From Chionis minor (lineage: Eukaryota > Chordata > Aves > Charadriiformes > Chionididae), in the NCBI GenBank assembly GCA_013398295.1, contig VZSF01006717.1:620001-684000 (forward strand): a DNA stretch of 64,000 bases, in the 5' to 3' direction. How positions within the stretch are numbered: the first letter of the stretch is position 1; every line of letters starts with the position of its first letter. A program made the position numbers and the translations under genes. Shown here in pieces: positions 49,908 to 62,296 of this stretch. Under the pieces are notes generated by a model. It saw nothing but the letters and a program-made list of their open reading frames with translations. It was not told the DNA's origin and ran no database searches.

Positions 49908-52900
49908 GTAACTTTTTTCTTGATAGATATTTTTTTCCTTTGGAGTTCATTTTATGAACTAATTTTGGGTGTCCTAACCAGTAACGATAGCCATCTATCT
50001 GCATAGTTTGAATCTTGGCACCACAGCTTGCTTGCATCATGAGCTCACCAGAATGACTGGAAAGTATTTTGCTTAATGACTGAAATAATAAGAAATAACA
50101 GTACTATTGAAAAGAGTTTATAAGTAAATCTACTTCACTTTATGGTGGAATTCAATGCAGATGGCTGAGTCAAAGGATAATGCAGAGGGCTTCTTCCAGG
50201 AGTGTAGACCTGTTCAAAAAGAGAATGATTGTGGCTAAACAGAGTCCATAAATAGCTAGATAGAAAGTTGCAGGTGATTCAATGGTTACTAGTGGAGGGA
50301 AGAGACAATACTTTTCAACATAACAAAATTTATATCTAATGGAAAACTAAAAATACAATTCATGCTTATCTTTGTTATATCACTTGGTAGAGTCCTATAA
50401 GTTAATTTTCTGGTGAAGATGGCTATGATATTCAGTTAAGTAGAAGATTTTTTTTCTAGGTCGTATAACAATATCAAATAAAAAAATGGTAAGGATTTTC
50501 TACTGCTAATGATGTGAAGAAGGCAGAGGATCAGAAACAAGAAAAGTTGTGATGTTAATCAAATTTTGCCTAGTCAAAGAAAGTTCAGTCAGCTTGAGGT
50601 TTCCATTCCCCTAATACCTTTTTTGAGGTGACAAGTTCTGATGACCTTCAAGTGTTGAATTTGTTTCCTGTGTGTCCTATGACTCCTGGTAGCATTTTAT
50701 CTGAGTGAGATCCTTTCCATATGGAACGACCCCTGCAGTTCAGTTTCACAGTATATGAATTAGTGTGAAATTTGTTTGTTTGTTTGTTTGAATTGCCGGA
50801 TTGATTTTTTTTTTTCTTGTTGAGGGTAATTTTACAATTACCTCTCCAAGATTGCTACTTCTGAAAAAAACAAAATTAGGGAAAGATGTGAGGAAGCTCA
50901 GTTGTTGGCAACTAGTTCCTGAATAACTGTGCTAAAAGAGGCCCAACTCTTTACATGTTTGTAATAAATATAATCTATTGTAGTAATTCTCTTTTTAGAC
51001 TGGGACATAGCTATGAGGGAAGCATTGACAGTATCCTTGTAGAAACACAGTATTTTATAAATGCTTTTAAGTGTCTGCTACATCTTTTCAGTGGATTTGT
51101 TCTCTACGGGCCGCCACACAGTCCATTGGGAAATAGTCTCCACTGACATGTTGGAGTACTAGTCCCTTAAGCTCCCCAGAACTTTTCTGGCTTTTTCTTT
51201 TTTAAGAGGAAGGGGAGAAGAGTGAGCAAGTAAGAGAACGTAATTACCTAAACATTTAGCAGAGCAGAAATTTATTTCTGTGACTATATATTCCAGATCA
51301 ATAAAATAAATTAAGACATAGTTGTTTATTCAGATTTAGAGTCTTAAAACACACAATAGGTTTCTTATTGCTAAAGAGTCTGACCTCTTGAATATTTTTT
51401 TTTCCCCTGACCTTCAAGTCCTCATCAGAACCATCAGCAGTCACAATGCTTTTTCTTCTCTTTCCATGCCCAAATGAGGATGTTGGATTGTGGCTAGAGG
51501 AATGTTTCATTTCTTTCAAGGAAAGAATAAAACAATTCATCCTAAAATGGCTGGCGGAAATAAAAATTAATCAGCACATCTAGGCAGTGATCCAAGACCT
51601 GGAGAGGATTGTGGTGATAATACTACATGGGAGGAACTAGCGTAAATTTGAATGTCTCTAGGTGGACTGACAGATTAAAGCAGAGCAATTCAGTGATTTC
51701 TTTTGAGGGTTGATATATTTTTTGGAGTTATCAGCTGGAGAAACTAGTTCAAGGGATCTCGGAGCATACATAAAAACGTATGATATTAAGTTGGGGAGAG
51801 GTTTTTTTTATTTTCATGGTCAGACTGTGCTGTCTTGTCTTGCCCTGCAAATCCAGTCTAATAGCCTGAGAAGGGTCTTACTGTTGCTTTTTGTAACGCT
51901 GAATCTTTTCCTTGTGGGCTTACCTGTAACAGAACTCATGTACCATAACTTTTGCTTGAAGGTTGTTTTCTGCTACAGGCAAGATCTGAAGAGCCATTAA
52001 GACCATACAACCATATTTTGCTGACTTTATTCCTGATGTTTCTGTCTGCAATGAAACAATGCAGGGCAGAGTAAAAATAAGTTTGTTTTTTTAAGGAATT
52101 CCTCTGAGAGACCAATGAATACTGAAAATGTACCTAGAAAAATGAAAACAATGTGAAACCCCAAAAGTAATTTCTACAAAATAATTTATAACAGCTAAAA
52201 TAAATGAAATAAGCTTCCTGGGAAATGGAGCTGTGGGATTAAAATTTATAAATAAGAACTGAAAATGCCTAATCAAGTTCCAGAGAACTTGTATGGCCTC
52301 CTGGAGTCAAAGAGCCAATTCAAAAGACTCAACAATCCAGTGTGTGTTATAGAGAAAGTATTTCAAATGATATTTGTTGCTTCTTGATGTTTGGAAGGGG
52401 TGTTATATCTAATGGATTGTCTGGCCTGGAGGAGACTGGATAGTACTTGCTGACAAGAGAGACCCAGCCAGACACAGGAAATGCCAACTTTGTTGTGCAG
52501 CTTACAAACTATAAAAGTTTTTACACACCTCCCTGCTCTCCAATAATTGAGTTACATGTTTAAAGGGCATTTTGTGTTTCAGTGAAAAGAGGCTTAAGGC
52601 TCATGAACAGGTCTGTGCACATTACATTGACTGGATGGAGGGTCTCAGTCTATATACCCAGACTTAAAACTACAACTGCTCTTAAGAGCAGAAGTATCTG
52701 AAAAACATTTCCTCCCTCTTTATCTGCCAAATCCTGAATTCAAAGTTCAATGAAGGGAGTGGTGGTTTTAGATGGTTGAGATGCTGGCAGCTGTTGCAGG
52801 GGCACACTCAGGACTTGGCAGGTATATAAAGGTGAAGGGATGAAAACCGAAGCTTTTTCTGTGTTCCAGAGGAAGGTGATGAATCTGAAAAAGAAAATAA

Positions 52901-53280
52901 AGCTCACTATGTATCCAAAAATAACCTAGTGGAGTTTGAATTCTGGAACTTTGAATGGGATTCATATTACACAGTATGACCACAAATATTAATGTCACGC
53001 CAGCCAATTTGGACATCCATGTTTATGTAGCAGTCTTTACAATCCTATGATGTTCTTTCCTGGGTGAAGAGTTTTCATTTTTGTATTGATGAGACTCTGC
53101 ATTCTTTCAGCCTTCCCTCTCACCCCTATATTTGGGCTTCATTTATATTTCAGTCACTTTACAGCACTCTGTAAAAGTTCTTATGTACAAAAAATAAATG
53201 TATTAGAGGTGCCTAAGATATCTTTTTTGACATATTTTATTACCGGTTTTTCTTACGTGTTTTTCCTTCGATTATTTTAG
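49908..53280 (+). other. LTBP1: LTBP1 intron, about 3.4 kb
   Basis: From GTAACT to a T-rich acceptor ending CGATTATTTTAG. It contains a (GTTT)n run at 50771-50790. Otherwise AT-rich sequence with nothing I can identify. Confidence 0.9.
50771..50790. repeat. (GTTT)n microsatellite
   Basis: About five GTTT units in intron. Confidence 0.85.
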
Positions 53281-53558
53281 TGAAGTTCCCTCCTAACATA
53301 GTGAATATCCATGTGAAACATCCCCCTGAAGCCTCAGTTCAGATCCATCAAGTTTCAAGAATTGACAGCACATCAACAGGACAAAAACCAAAAGTACCTC
53401 AGCCAGGACATCCACAGGTCTCTTACCAAGGTCTTCCATATCAGAAGACCCAGAAAGGACATACTACTTACACAAATCAACAACCCATTCCTCATATGTT
53501 TCCTGTTTCAGTTAAAACTCAGCTTGGGCGCTGCTTCCAGGAGACTATTGGGACACAG
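53281..53558 (+). CDS. LTBP1: LTBP1 exon: linker up to the first TB region
   Basis: Internal exon of 278 nt, acceptor CGATTATTTTAG|TG, donor ACACAG|GTAAGA. G|TG restores Val, giving VKFPPNIVNIHVKHPPEASV, nearly the human sequence, then QIHQVSRIDS, SYQGLPYQKTQKGH and KTQLGRCFQETIGTQ. It is a long Pro/His/Gln/Lys-rich linker. In LTBP1 this N-terminal part takes part in matrix attachment and binds heparin. The final CFQETIGTQ begins the first eight-cysteine (hybrid/TB-like) region, whose next residues (Cys-Gly-Lys in human) are on an exon outside the window. The middle (about residues STGQKPKVPQPGHPQ) is the least conserved part. The exon ends on a codon boundary (phase 0), so it is not symmetric. 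Confidence 0.95.
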
Positions 53559-54621
53559 GTAAGAAATGTTTGTTGAGGCTTTTGAGACAGGTGGCTTTAA
53601 AACAATATTATAAAAGAATAAAAATTTTTTCCACCAGTTGCTGGAAAAGAACACATTTGACATTCTTTTCCAAAAGAAGATTCTTTTGGGAATGTAAAAT
53701 TTTTACAAAATTACATTTTCTGAACCTCCTTCTCTTTCAAGCTAATGTCTTTATTTTCTGCGGACTTGAATCCCTGACATTCTGACTTTGTTTTTTCTAG
53801 CCGTAACTTCTCCATTTATAGCCATTTCTCGAAATAAAACAACGTGACTCTAAATCCTAGTTCCGTCTCTCCTAATTGAACAACTAAGGTTACACCATCT
53901 TCCACAGCTTGTACTGGCCTTTGCTTTAAAGAGTCTTTTCACATGTGCATCTCAACAGCCAGTGTTTTCCAAGGAATTGCAGTTTCCCTTGAAATTCCTA
54001 TTCAACAGCTTCATATGTTTTACAGTATTGTAGGCTAATGTTTTGAATCTGTTGAAATGTGACCATTGAATGGGGTAGAAGAATTATGAAAGCCGATTGA
54101 GTGTTCGCTAAAGCATTAAAACCTTAGTTCAGTTTAAAAGAATACAGTCACGTCAGGTTTTTACATATGACTATTCAAAATTGCATACCTTCTTTCAGCA
54201 CCTTAATAAGCAACACAGTGTTATCATTTTTGCATATTTGCATATACATGTAAATATACATATAGGAAAAAAGCATATGTGAAGAGATTGTAAAAAAAAA
54301 AATAGATTAGTAAGATGCTGTTATTTATTGCTTATTCCCTTGCTGAAATTTAACTTCTCAGGCTGATTTTTTTTTTATGCTTAATGCATGCCTCAAGCTG
54401 ATTTTTTTTGAGAAGTTTCAGAAAAATCTCTTGTTTCAAGGGATGATGTTAGAAAAGGAATATGTTGTTTTACTCAGGTGAAAAAAAAATTACAGTTGTT
54501 TTCATTGAAGAGTTATATCATCTGTATGCTTTGAAGTAGAAACTTACATTTATCATTAAGGTCACTCTGCTTTTGGTCTTTCCAGTATCACGCACCCAAA
54601 TTTAGTCAATTTTCAAGTATT

Positions 54622-54640
54622 AAAAAAAAAAAAAAAAAAA
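54622..54640. repeat. poly-A tract
   Basis: Nineteen consecutive A. No retrocopy body recognised upstream. Confidence 0.8.
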
Positions 54641-57600
54641 TCTAATATATTCCACAGATATTTGTTAGATGTTGTCAGCAAAGTTCTCCAAAGGTTTCCA
54701 CTGCAGAGAGCATGGTCTACCTTCCCCTCAAAGGGACAGCACTCATCATCCCTGAAATGCCAGACTGGAGCAAAATGTCCTTTACAAGTGTTTCTTCCAG
54801 CTGTCAGTGAATACTGTGATGCCCAGTGTTAGAACTGACAGCAAGGAAATTTTCTCAACTTATCATGGCTCCCAAGCACCACAAAAGAAGAAGAGGGACA
54901 AGACCTCGCTCACAGAGGAGCAAGGAGCTTTGGAGAGGATTGGGGATGGGGGGACAAATAGGAGCAGAAGCAGGATGGAATCAGAAACAGAGGGAGGGTA
55001 ATGTAGGTGGCAGATCCCAAGGTAATGATTTCAATTACCCTCCGGAACCTCAAACTGAAATCACAGTTCCTTAGTCTAGGAAAAAGACTTTTTCCTATGA
55101 AATATTTTTCTCCTCCTTTCGGTCACTGGCCTTTGCATAATACCATGGCATTCTTACTAGTGACATAGTTAGCTCTGGTTTCAGGAGTCATGGCTGTGGA
55201 ATTAAAGATCCTCAAACCTGCTGATGCTAGGCCATCCCATCAGGGTATTTTAAAATAATTGACTCTGAAAAATGCTATGAAAGAAGTACATTTAAATGTC
55301 ATCACGCCCCCCCCCAGCATTTCGAGAAGACTAGAGTTGAGTATAAAACATTGAAGGCTAGTATTCACTAATTGTCGAATGCTTGATTTGTGATTACAGT
55401 CTAATTTATACTGATGAGCTCTTCGTGCTTGTCTGTTTCAGGAATAGTAAAACCTTGAATTTGTTCTTCGTGTTCAAATGACAGTTTATATATAATTTGA
55501 CATGACAAAATGAAGCACTATTTGCACTCATATATAGGGGAAGACAAAATTCCTTCCTCGGTCTTAGACTTGGCAGTGGGTGCTGCACCTTTTATCTCCT
55601 ACATGTTATGATGGATACATTTCCTGTCTGTTCTTTCTGCTGCATGCATGAGTGAGGTATTTCAAGTGACATATCCAAAACCTGCAGTGTGGTATGCATG
55701 CCCCTCACATTACAGTGGTTTTAAAACTCAAGTTTTCGCTTACCAGAAGACAGTGACATGCTCCTTTTAAAGAGGGAGAAAAGGGGACATATGCTTGCAT
55801 TGCCTTCATGCCTGACTTGGAATGCTATTAAATGGTCAGTCTCCAATTTTTATAATGTTTATTCAGTATTACCCTGGAAAAATGTGTCTTTGCAGTGCTC
55901 TAAAAAAAGGGTAGTGCCTCCTAGTTTAGAATAATACATGTTTTCTTTTTTTGCAAATATCATTGATCCTTTCAGTGTCAGTCTTGGAGAAGAGCACAGT
56001 AAGGATTTCAGAGGCCTTTTGTTATTTAATTTAATGGTTCAATTTAGTGTTGGAGTTATAGGGTGGCATTTTGTAGAGCATTCATTTGACACCTTGCCAT
56101 ATATATATGTATGTATTTAAGTGACTCATTCAGCTTTCGAATTTGAGCGTGAAGTGTTAGTACATTTTTCCTGCAGTCAGGCAGTGCATAATATTTATTT
56201 GTATGTTAAACATACCTTGAACTGTGAAAGCCACTTTTTTTTCCTCTTAAATACACCTATTTTAAAAGAATTTGGTTTTCTGCTTCTTTGATATTTGCTT
56301 TGCTAAATATGAGGATTCTCTTTATTTGTTCAGACGTGCTGCTAAACTCAGCTTTCCTTTTTCTAAATTGAGCAATGTGTTACAAGTCCTTTCAGGAGTT
56401 TATGCTGGATAATTTTGGTATTCTTACTTTTTTTTTTAACAATCATCAGTGTTCCTACATTTTTTTGCAGTGTGGATTGTATATTTGGCTTCAGTAATGT
56501 TTTGTTAAATATCCTGGGATCAGAGGTGACTTTACTGTCTATAGAGCAGACTGATGGAAGGATATGTGTGTGGCCTCTTCTAGGCAAATCAACCAATTTA
56601 ACAAAGACTTTGCTGAACTTACTTTCTGTTCAGGATAAAAACAGTATCAAAATCTCTACTGTGGTTTTGTGTGTGTAACCTCTACCATTCTATGTTTCTC
56701 TCCATCTCTTGTTCTCTCTATCTTCTTTATTGAATTTCAACTGATCTTTCAATAACAACTCCTCTGATTTTTAATGTTTTGGTTTTTTTCACAACCTTCT
56801 GTGGGATATTTTTCATCTCCCAACACATTCTTCCTCACCCCACCTTAGTTAAATTCCTTTAATGTGTCTCATTCAAAAACAGGAGAATAGTTGCTATACT
56901 CAAATCCTGGGACAGCCAGTGAGTATTTTCTGCAGTGTATTTCCAACAGAGAAAGTTGGAGTTGGCAACTGGAGCCAGTCTGAACCAAAGCTTGGAGGGC
57001 ATTATGGTACAGATAGTTGAAGAATCTGGTGGTATTCTGAGGCCTCCAATCACTCCTAATTAATGATGCAGAAATTCTTCTAGACCACCTACCTGTTTGC
57101 TTAGTTGTCTATAGTATCTTAAGTGACTGTAATAAAAGGCAGCAACCACGAGAAAAGGATAGTAAAAGATGTGTGAAAAGGTGCCAATCTACAAGTTTAG
57201 AAGGAGAGGGGGAGTGGAGGAGAGAGAAGGAAGCTCTGGAGGAATGAAATTTCAGAGTTTAATTTGAATAGATAAATGAAGATATATGTTTTCATAAATG
57301 AATATACATGTATGCATTGCTTAGTTGTTACTGTTTCCTGGAGTGTCCTCCACACTGAGTAATAAACTGGAAAGAGCAACTATAGAACTAGTATTAATAT
57401 TACAAATTTTAAAAAGTAGTCTAGGAAGCAAATAGTGTTCTGGATGGTTCTGTTTTCTGATCAAGTCAGTCCACTTTCCTTGCTGCCTCTGAGTGAAACA
57501 TTTAGCAGTTATTTTTTCTGTGAGAGATGTTATGATGATTGCTCCAGCATGGCTTGCTATGTTACATGATAGCTTACTATGACACATTGCATACGAAAAT

Positions 57601-58183
57601 TGTGGTTCATCAAATGCTTTCCTGCTACCAAAAAGGTTCTTGCAGAGTATATCATAATGTAAAAGTGAAGCTGCAGGCCAGACACTTATTGTCATAAAAA
57701 CATAGGAAACAAACCTTTACCGAGGCTGGTGCCTTGTTACGTGTAAAATGATGTTCAAGCAAGCAAATAAGAAAGATTGTTTCTCTTCCTTAATTCCTCC
57801 TCTTCAGCTGCTTTTCATTTTAATTCTAATGAAAATGCCTTTATTATGACACAGAATATCTTGTTATTTCCTAAAATACTTTCGCAGTGTCAGTGGTGCA
57901 CCTAGTAAAGATTGTGTTGGTAATCTCAAGACCTGTTAATTTCTCATATGATTACTCCACATTTAAAATGAGAAAAGAATGCAGGTGCCTACTATCTGTC
58001 AAAGTTCATATAAAGAAAATTGGGTACTGCTTTTTCTGCACCCTTAAGATCACTTTGAAGTGTCTACTAAGTATATTCATGTGTTTTCCTATGGTTACTA
58101 CATTTCAGTATTTTGGCTAAAAAAAGTCTTTCTTTCTCAAAATTGTTTTTGTCTCTCTTTTGCTTAACTGTAAGAGGGAGGCT

Positions 58184-58257
58184 GGTTTTGGTTTTTTGTG
58201 GGTTTTTTGTGTGTTTTTTGTGTTTTTGGGTTGGGTTTGTTTTTGTTTTGTTTTTTT
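58184..58257. repeat. G/T-rich low-complexity tract
   Basis: About 75 bases of only G and T (GGTTTT, GTGTTTT units) on the + strand. Confidence 0.85.
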
Positions 58258-61200
58258 AAAACAGCAAGAAATTGGAGAAGCTGGTATTTCCAAATTTCTC
58301 TAAAGCAGGCTCTTTCTGAATAGGTTCACAAGTAATTCTGTTCTCTTCAGCAGATATCTTTGAGTGTCAGTTTTACTGAAGGAGACTTCTGGTGATCTCA
58401 GCATCTATAACTTAACAACTCTTTTTTATTTCATTTTTATCCTAAAGAGGGACAGATACTGAGGTTGCTTACCTGGCTGAAGGCAACGAGCCAAAATGTC
58501 CAGAAGAGAAGCTGGCTAAGAAGTCATGTCTGCCCTGGCTTGTTCATTCCTCCTCTCTGTCCCTCACTTGTGCTGATGTAGTTGCTGAAAGGAGCTGGTC
58601 TGCTCTCTGAAATGGTCACTGAAATAATGCCAATTTAAAAATATTCCCTTCTGATTCCCCCTTTTTGTGGGGGTGTTTTAAATTCAAATCAATTCCAGAT
58701 TGCAGCGTTCAGGGGATGTTCCACCCCTCACTTGTCAGTTGTTTGCGGAATGCTTTGTGCTTCCCTTGCAAAGTGCTTTGAAAGGTGTTGCAGAAAAGAT
58801 CTGTACTTGTTACAGCTCTGTTGAGAAAGATCCCTGAGTTAGAGTTTTCTAGTATTGCAAAGTGAAATCTGGTTTATTATAATAATACTTTGGAAAATCA
58901 TATTAAAGAAAAACAAAATATAGCAACTATAGCAGTCAATAGAAGCATATTTTGATCGATTTTTTAAAAAATAAATTAAGCTAAATAACATTAGTGGTGA
59001 ATACTAGTAAAGACTTTATTGAAAATTATAAGGGCTGTCCATTTTTCACTGTGATCAAAACACTTAAGTGTTCAAATGTGTTTCAAATGCTGCTTAGTTC
59101 TGATAAATAACATGTATGTCTGACACACAGATGTTAGTTGATCAGCATCTTTATTGAGATGAATTTCTATGGAAATAGTTTGTTTAATAGAACGTTTCAG
59201 TAATGTCTTTTACAGGAAACATTTGTTTGGGTTTGAGCAACACCCTTCTCTCTGCTGTCAGACTTGATAGAATACAAAATAAGCCAAGTGAATGGTGGCA
59301 GCTGGAAAAGGTTAGAAATTTTCAACATTGTATCATGATAAAGATTATGACTGCAAATCATTAATCATGTACTTAGCTTGATTCACACAAGGGCATACAC
59401 TGATCATGTACTTTTGAGAAGTTTCTAGGAACTGGATTTAGATCACTGATGAGTTTTTCACGATGGGAAATACTAAACAAAGGCATCAAACTTTTTGAGT
59501 TAGAAATCAGAGCAGCAAAATGTGTTGATAGCTCCTAATGCATAACCTAACGTATCAATACTACTGTATGCAATATGAGCGTAGTGTATGTAGTCTAGAG
59601 GCAATGACAGTAGTAATATGCCAGTTGAGGTTATTCATTCAACTATATGACTATCCCTGTTGAACTTCACATTTAACAAAACACTTCCTGTGGAGGTAAT
59701 TTCAAGTATTTTCATTTTTTGACAGCTGTATGAAATGAACTTCCCTATTTATATTCTTTATGCAGGAAAAATGATACAAGTAGAATTCTGTGCATCATAC
59801 TGGTACTTTTTCTCTTAGAGCACTTTTAAAACCTTTTTTCTTTCGAATAGTCTTAAAAATACCGTCTCATAAAATAAAATAACTGTCTGGAATTCCTTGA
59901 AGCTCATGGTTTGGCCTCTAAGTTTTTAAACAAATAGACTGTCAGAAATCAGTGTGGATTCATTTCCAGGATTAATGCTTCATTCGCAATGGATTCCTTG
60001 CATGATCAATACCCTAAAATATCAGAAGATTAAAGATGTCTCAGATACCAAAAACACCAAACGTTGTTTTAATTACTCAAATAGAAGAAAGCGGGATAAT
60101 TTTTACTTGCCTATGAAGAATGTTCTGCTTAAGCCAAAACAAATTCTTTACCAGTTCTTTTAGAAAGTCTGGAAGTATTTAAGTTTCTCCACTCTGCTTA
60201 TGAGACAATGCCTGTTAGTGAGCCAGTGCTACATGGGATAATGCTCTTCGTTTGTAACAATCTGTCATTCAGCTGGTCAGTAAGCCAATTAAGTGTGTTT
60301 GTTAATTGTTTCAGTAATACGGTTTATTAAGTTTGAGGGTTTTTATTCTGTTTGTCGCGCCTATAGGAAAAAAAGAAAGAAGTAACAATCCAAGGTCTGT
60401 GCCTGTTGAATAGTTTACAGAAAGTTAAACAGTGTATCCATTCACTTCTGCTGTTGTGGTATGTGAAATGCAGTCTTTTGAGCTGAATCCCAGAGTCATT
60501 AGCTATTAACTCAGGCAAAGCACCTATCGATTTCAATCATAGCTAATCATGTGACACTCCTTTATTTATGCCTGTATTGTGGTTTTAGCTAACAGCTCAT
60601 GACAGGGATTTATAGATGGGTCACACAGGAGTGGGAGTCCCAGGAAACATTGTGGTCCCTCAGCCAGAATCCTTGCGGTTGCCCTGACGCTAATTGCCAG
60701 ACTGGGCTCTCCACCGCAATTTAACAGGGATAAATTCCTCCTACTGCCTTAGCAGAGAGATTTTGAGGATATAATCCTTCCTTTTCCCTGGTATCGGAAA
60801 ACATATGAAACCCTGGTGGCAGTGCACAACTCAAGTACTGTTAGCACTCTGAGATTGTAGAGGTGGGACAGAGGCCGGAGTGTGGACAGAGGAAAAAAGA
60901 GGTGATGTGGCTTGGGGTGGCCTTTGTGCACCAGCACAGGGTCAGCCAGAATTTCAGTCTACCAGTGGGAATATTCAGTACTTCCTTCAGTTATATAAAA
61001 TATTGGCATAGAAGCCCAGGCACGCATGGGGAAAAATATGTGGATTCGAAACAATACTTTCAGTGTCTGTGAGTGCTTTACCCAGGAAGAACTTTGTTTT
61101 ATAGCAGTACCATGTGTGCCTCATACTGCTGCTACTGCTGAGCCTCTTTCAGCACAGTTATGCTCTTTTATACCAATCCTTCATAACTTCTTTGCCTTCT

Positions 61201-62269
61201 GAACCAGTAAGAATTATCTCCAAATCATAAGCTTGTGACAGACGTACCATTCATGAAAATCTGTTCTCTCTCTCTATGAGGTATTTTCCAGAAGCCCTCA
61301 GGAATACAGGCTAGGTTAGTTTAAAATATGTGTGGATGATGGATAGAAAACTGTAAACTTAAGCTTAGAGAATGGGATCATCTTCATGCATAGTGCAAGC
61401 TATGTGCTTATGTTTAGCTTCCCTGCTTATTTTAGGCTCGCGCTTGTGTGCTGGAATTGTGTTGAATGATGAGACAAACTAAAAATAGTTGTGGATTCCC
61501 CCAGGTGACTTTTCCAGTCATTTGTGAGTCAGAGACTGGAACAGACTGTCTGAAGAACTAATGAGTTCTTCTCGGTAGTAGGAAGTGGGTAAGACTTCTG
61601 ATGTGGATAGAAATTACCTAAAAGTTTGAGACCTGTAGAAAGAGAGCTTCAGTTCATTGATGCTTAGGGTTTGTGAAAGGGAAGAGCATCGTAAGAAATT
61701 GTAGCTGGCTAGGAAACAGTGTGTACAGTGCCATGAGATCTGAAGCACTATTAGATGTACCAGAGAAATCAGGGTTTATTAGAACACCTCTGTTTCTGCT
61801 TGGCTTAGGACTTTGCAGAGCAGTCATTTTTTCTGATGCATAGCTCCAAAATTACACAGATCTTACACCACTAAGAGCCCCATGTGGCAGTTGCTTTTCC
61901 TCACTGGCCAGTTTCTACAATGATCTGGATGTTTACCAAATTATCATTGATTCTTCAAGCTTCAATTCACCATGGAGGCAGTGGGAGCAGCAGCTTTAAT
62001 CATTGCCAGTTTTTACTGACAGGACTACAAACCACAGTTGCCAGATGACTCAGACTTTGGCATCCTTATTTTTGCTCATGGTTTTTATATGGAAATTTGA
62101 AAAAGTTATGACCACAGAGATCATGATTTTCAGTAGAATGCAAATGCTGTAGCACCACACCTAAACTAAAAGTGGGCCTTAGTCCATCTTCTTCCTCCTG
62201 TTTTTTTTTTTTCTTCTTTGTTTTATATGTTTTTAATTTACTGCTGTGAAATTATGCCCTTTCTATTCT

Positions 62270-62296
62270 GGGGGAAAAAAAAAAAGGGGGGGGGGG
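62270..62296. repeat. G5-A11-G11 homopurine run
   Basis: Twenty-seven purines in a row ending in eleven G. The exact length may be uncertain in the assembly. Confidence 0.8.

Noticed and set aside
54807..55074. Lys/Arg-rich overlapping frames, considered as a retrocopy because a poly-A run lies nearby
   Set aside because: The poly-A (54622-54640) is upstream rather than downstream, no parent gene is recognised, and no target duplication is seen.
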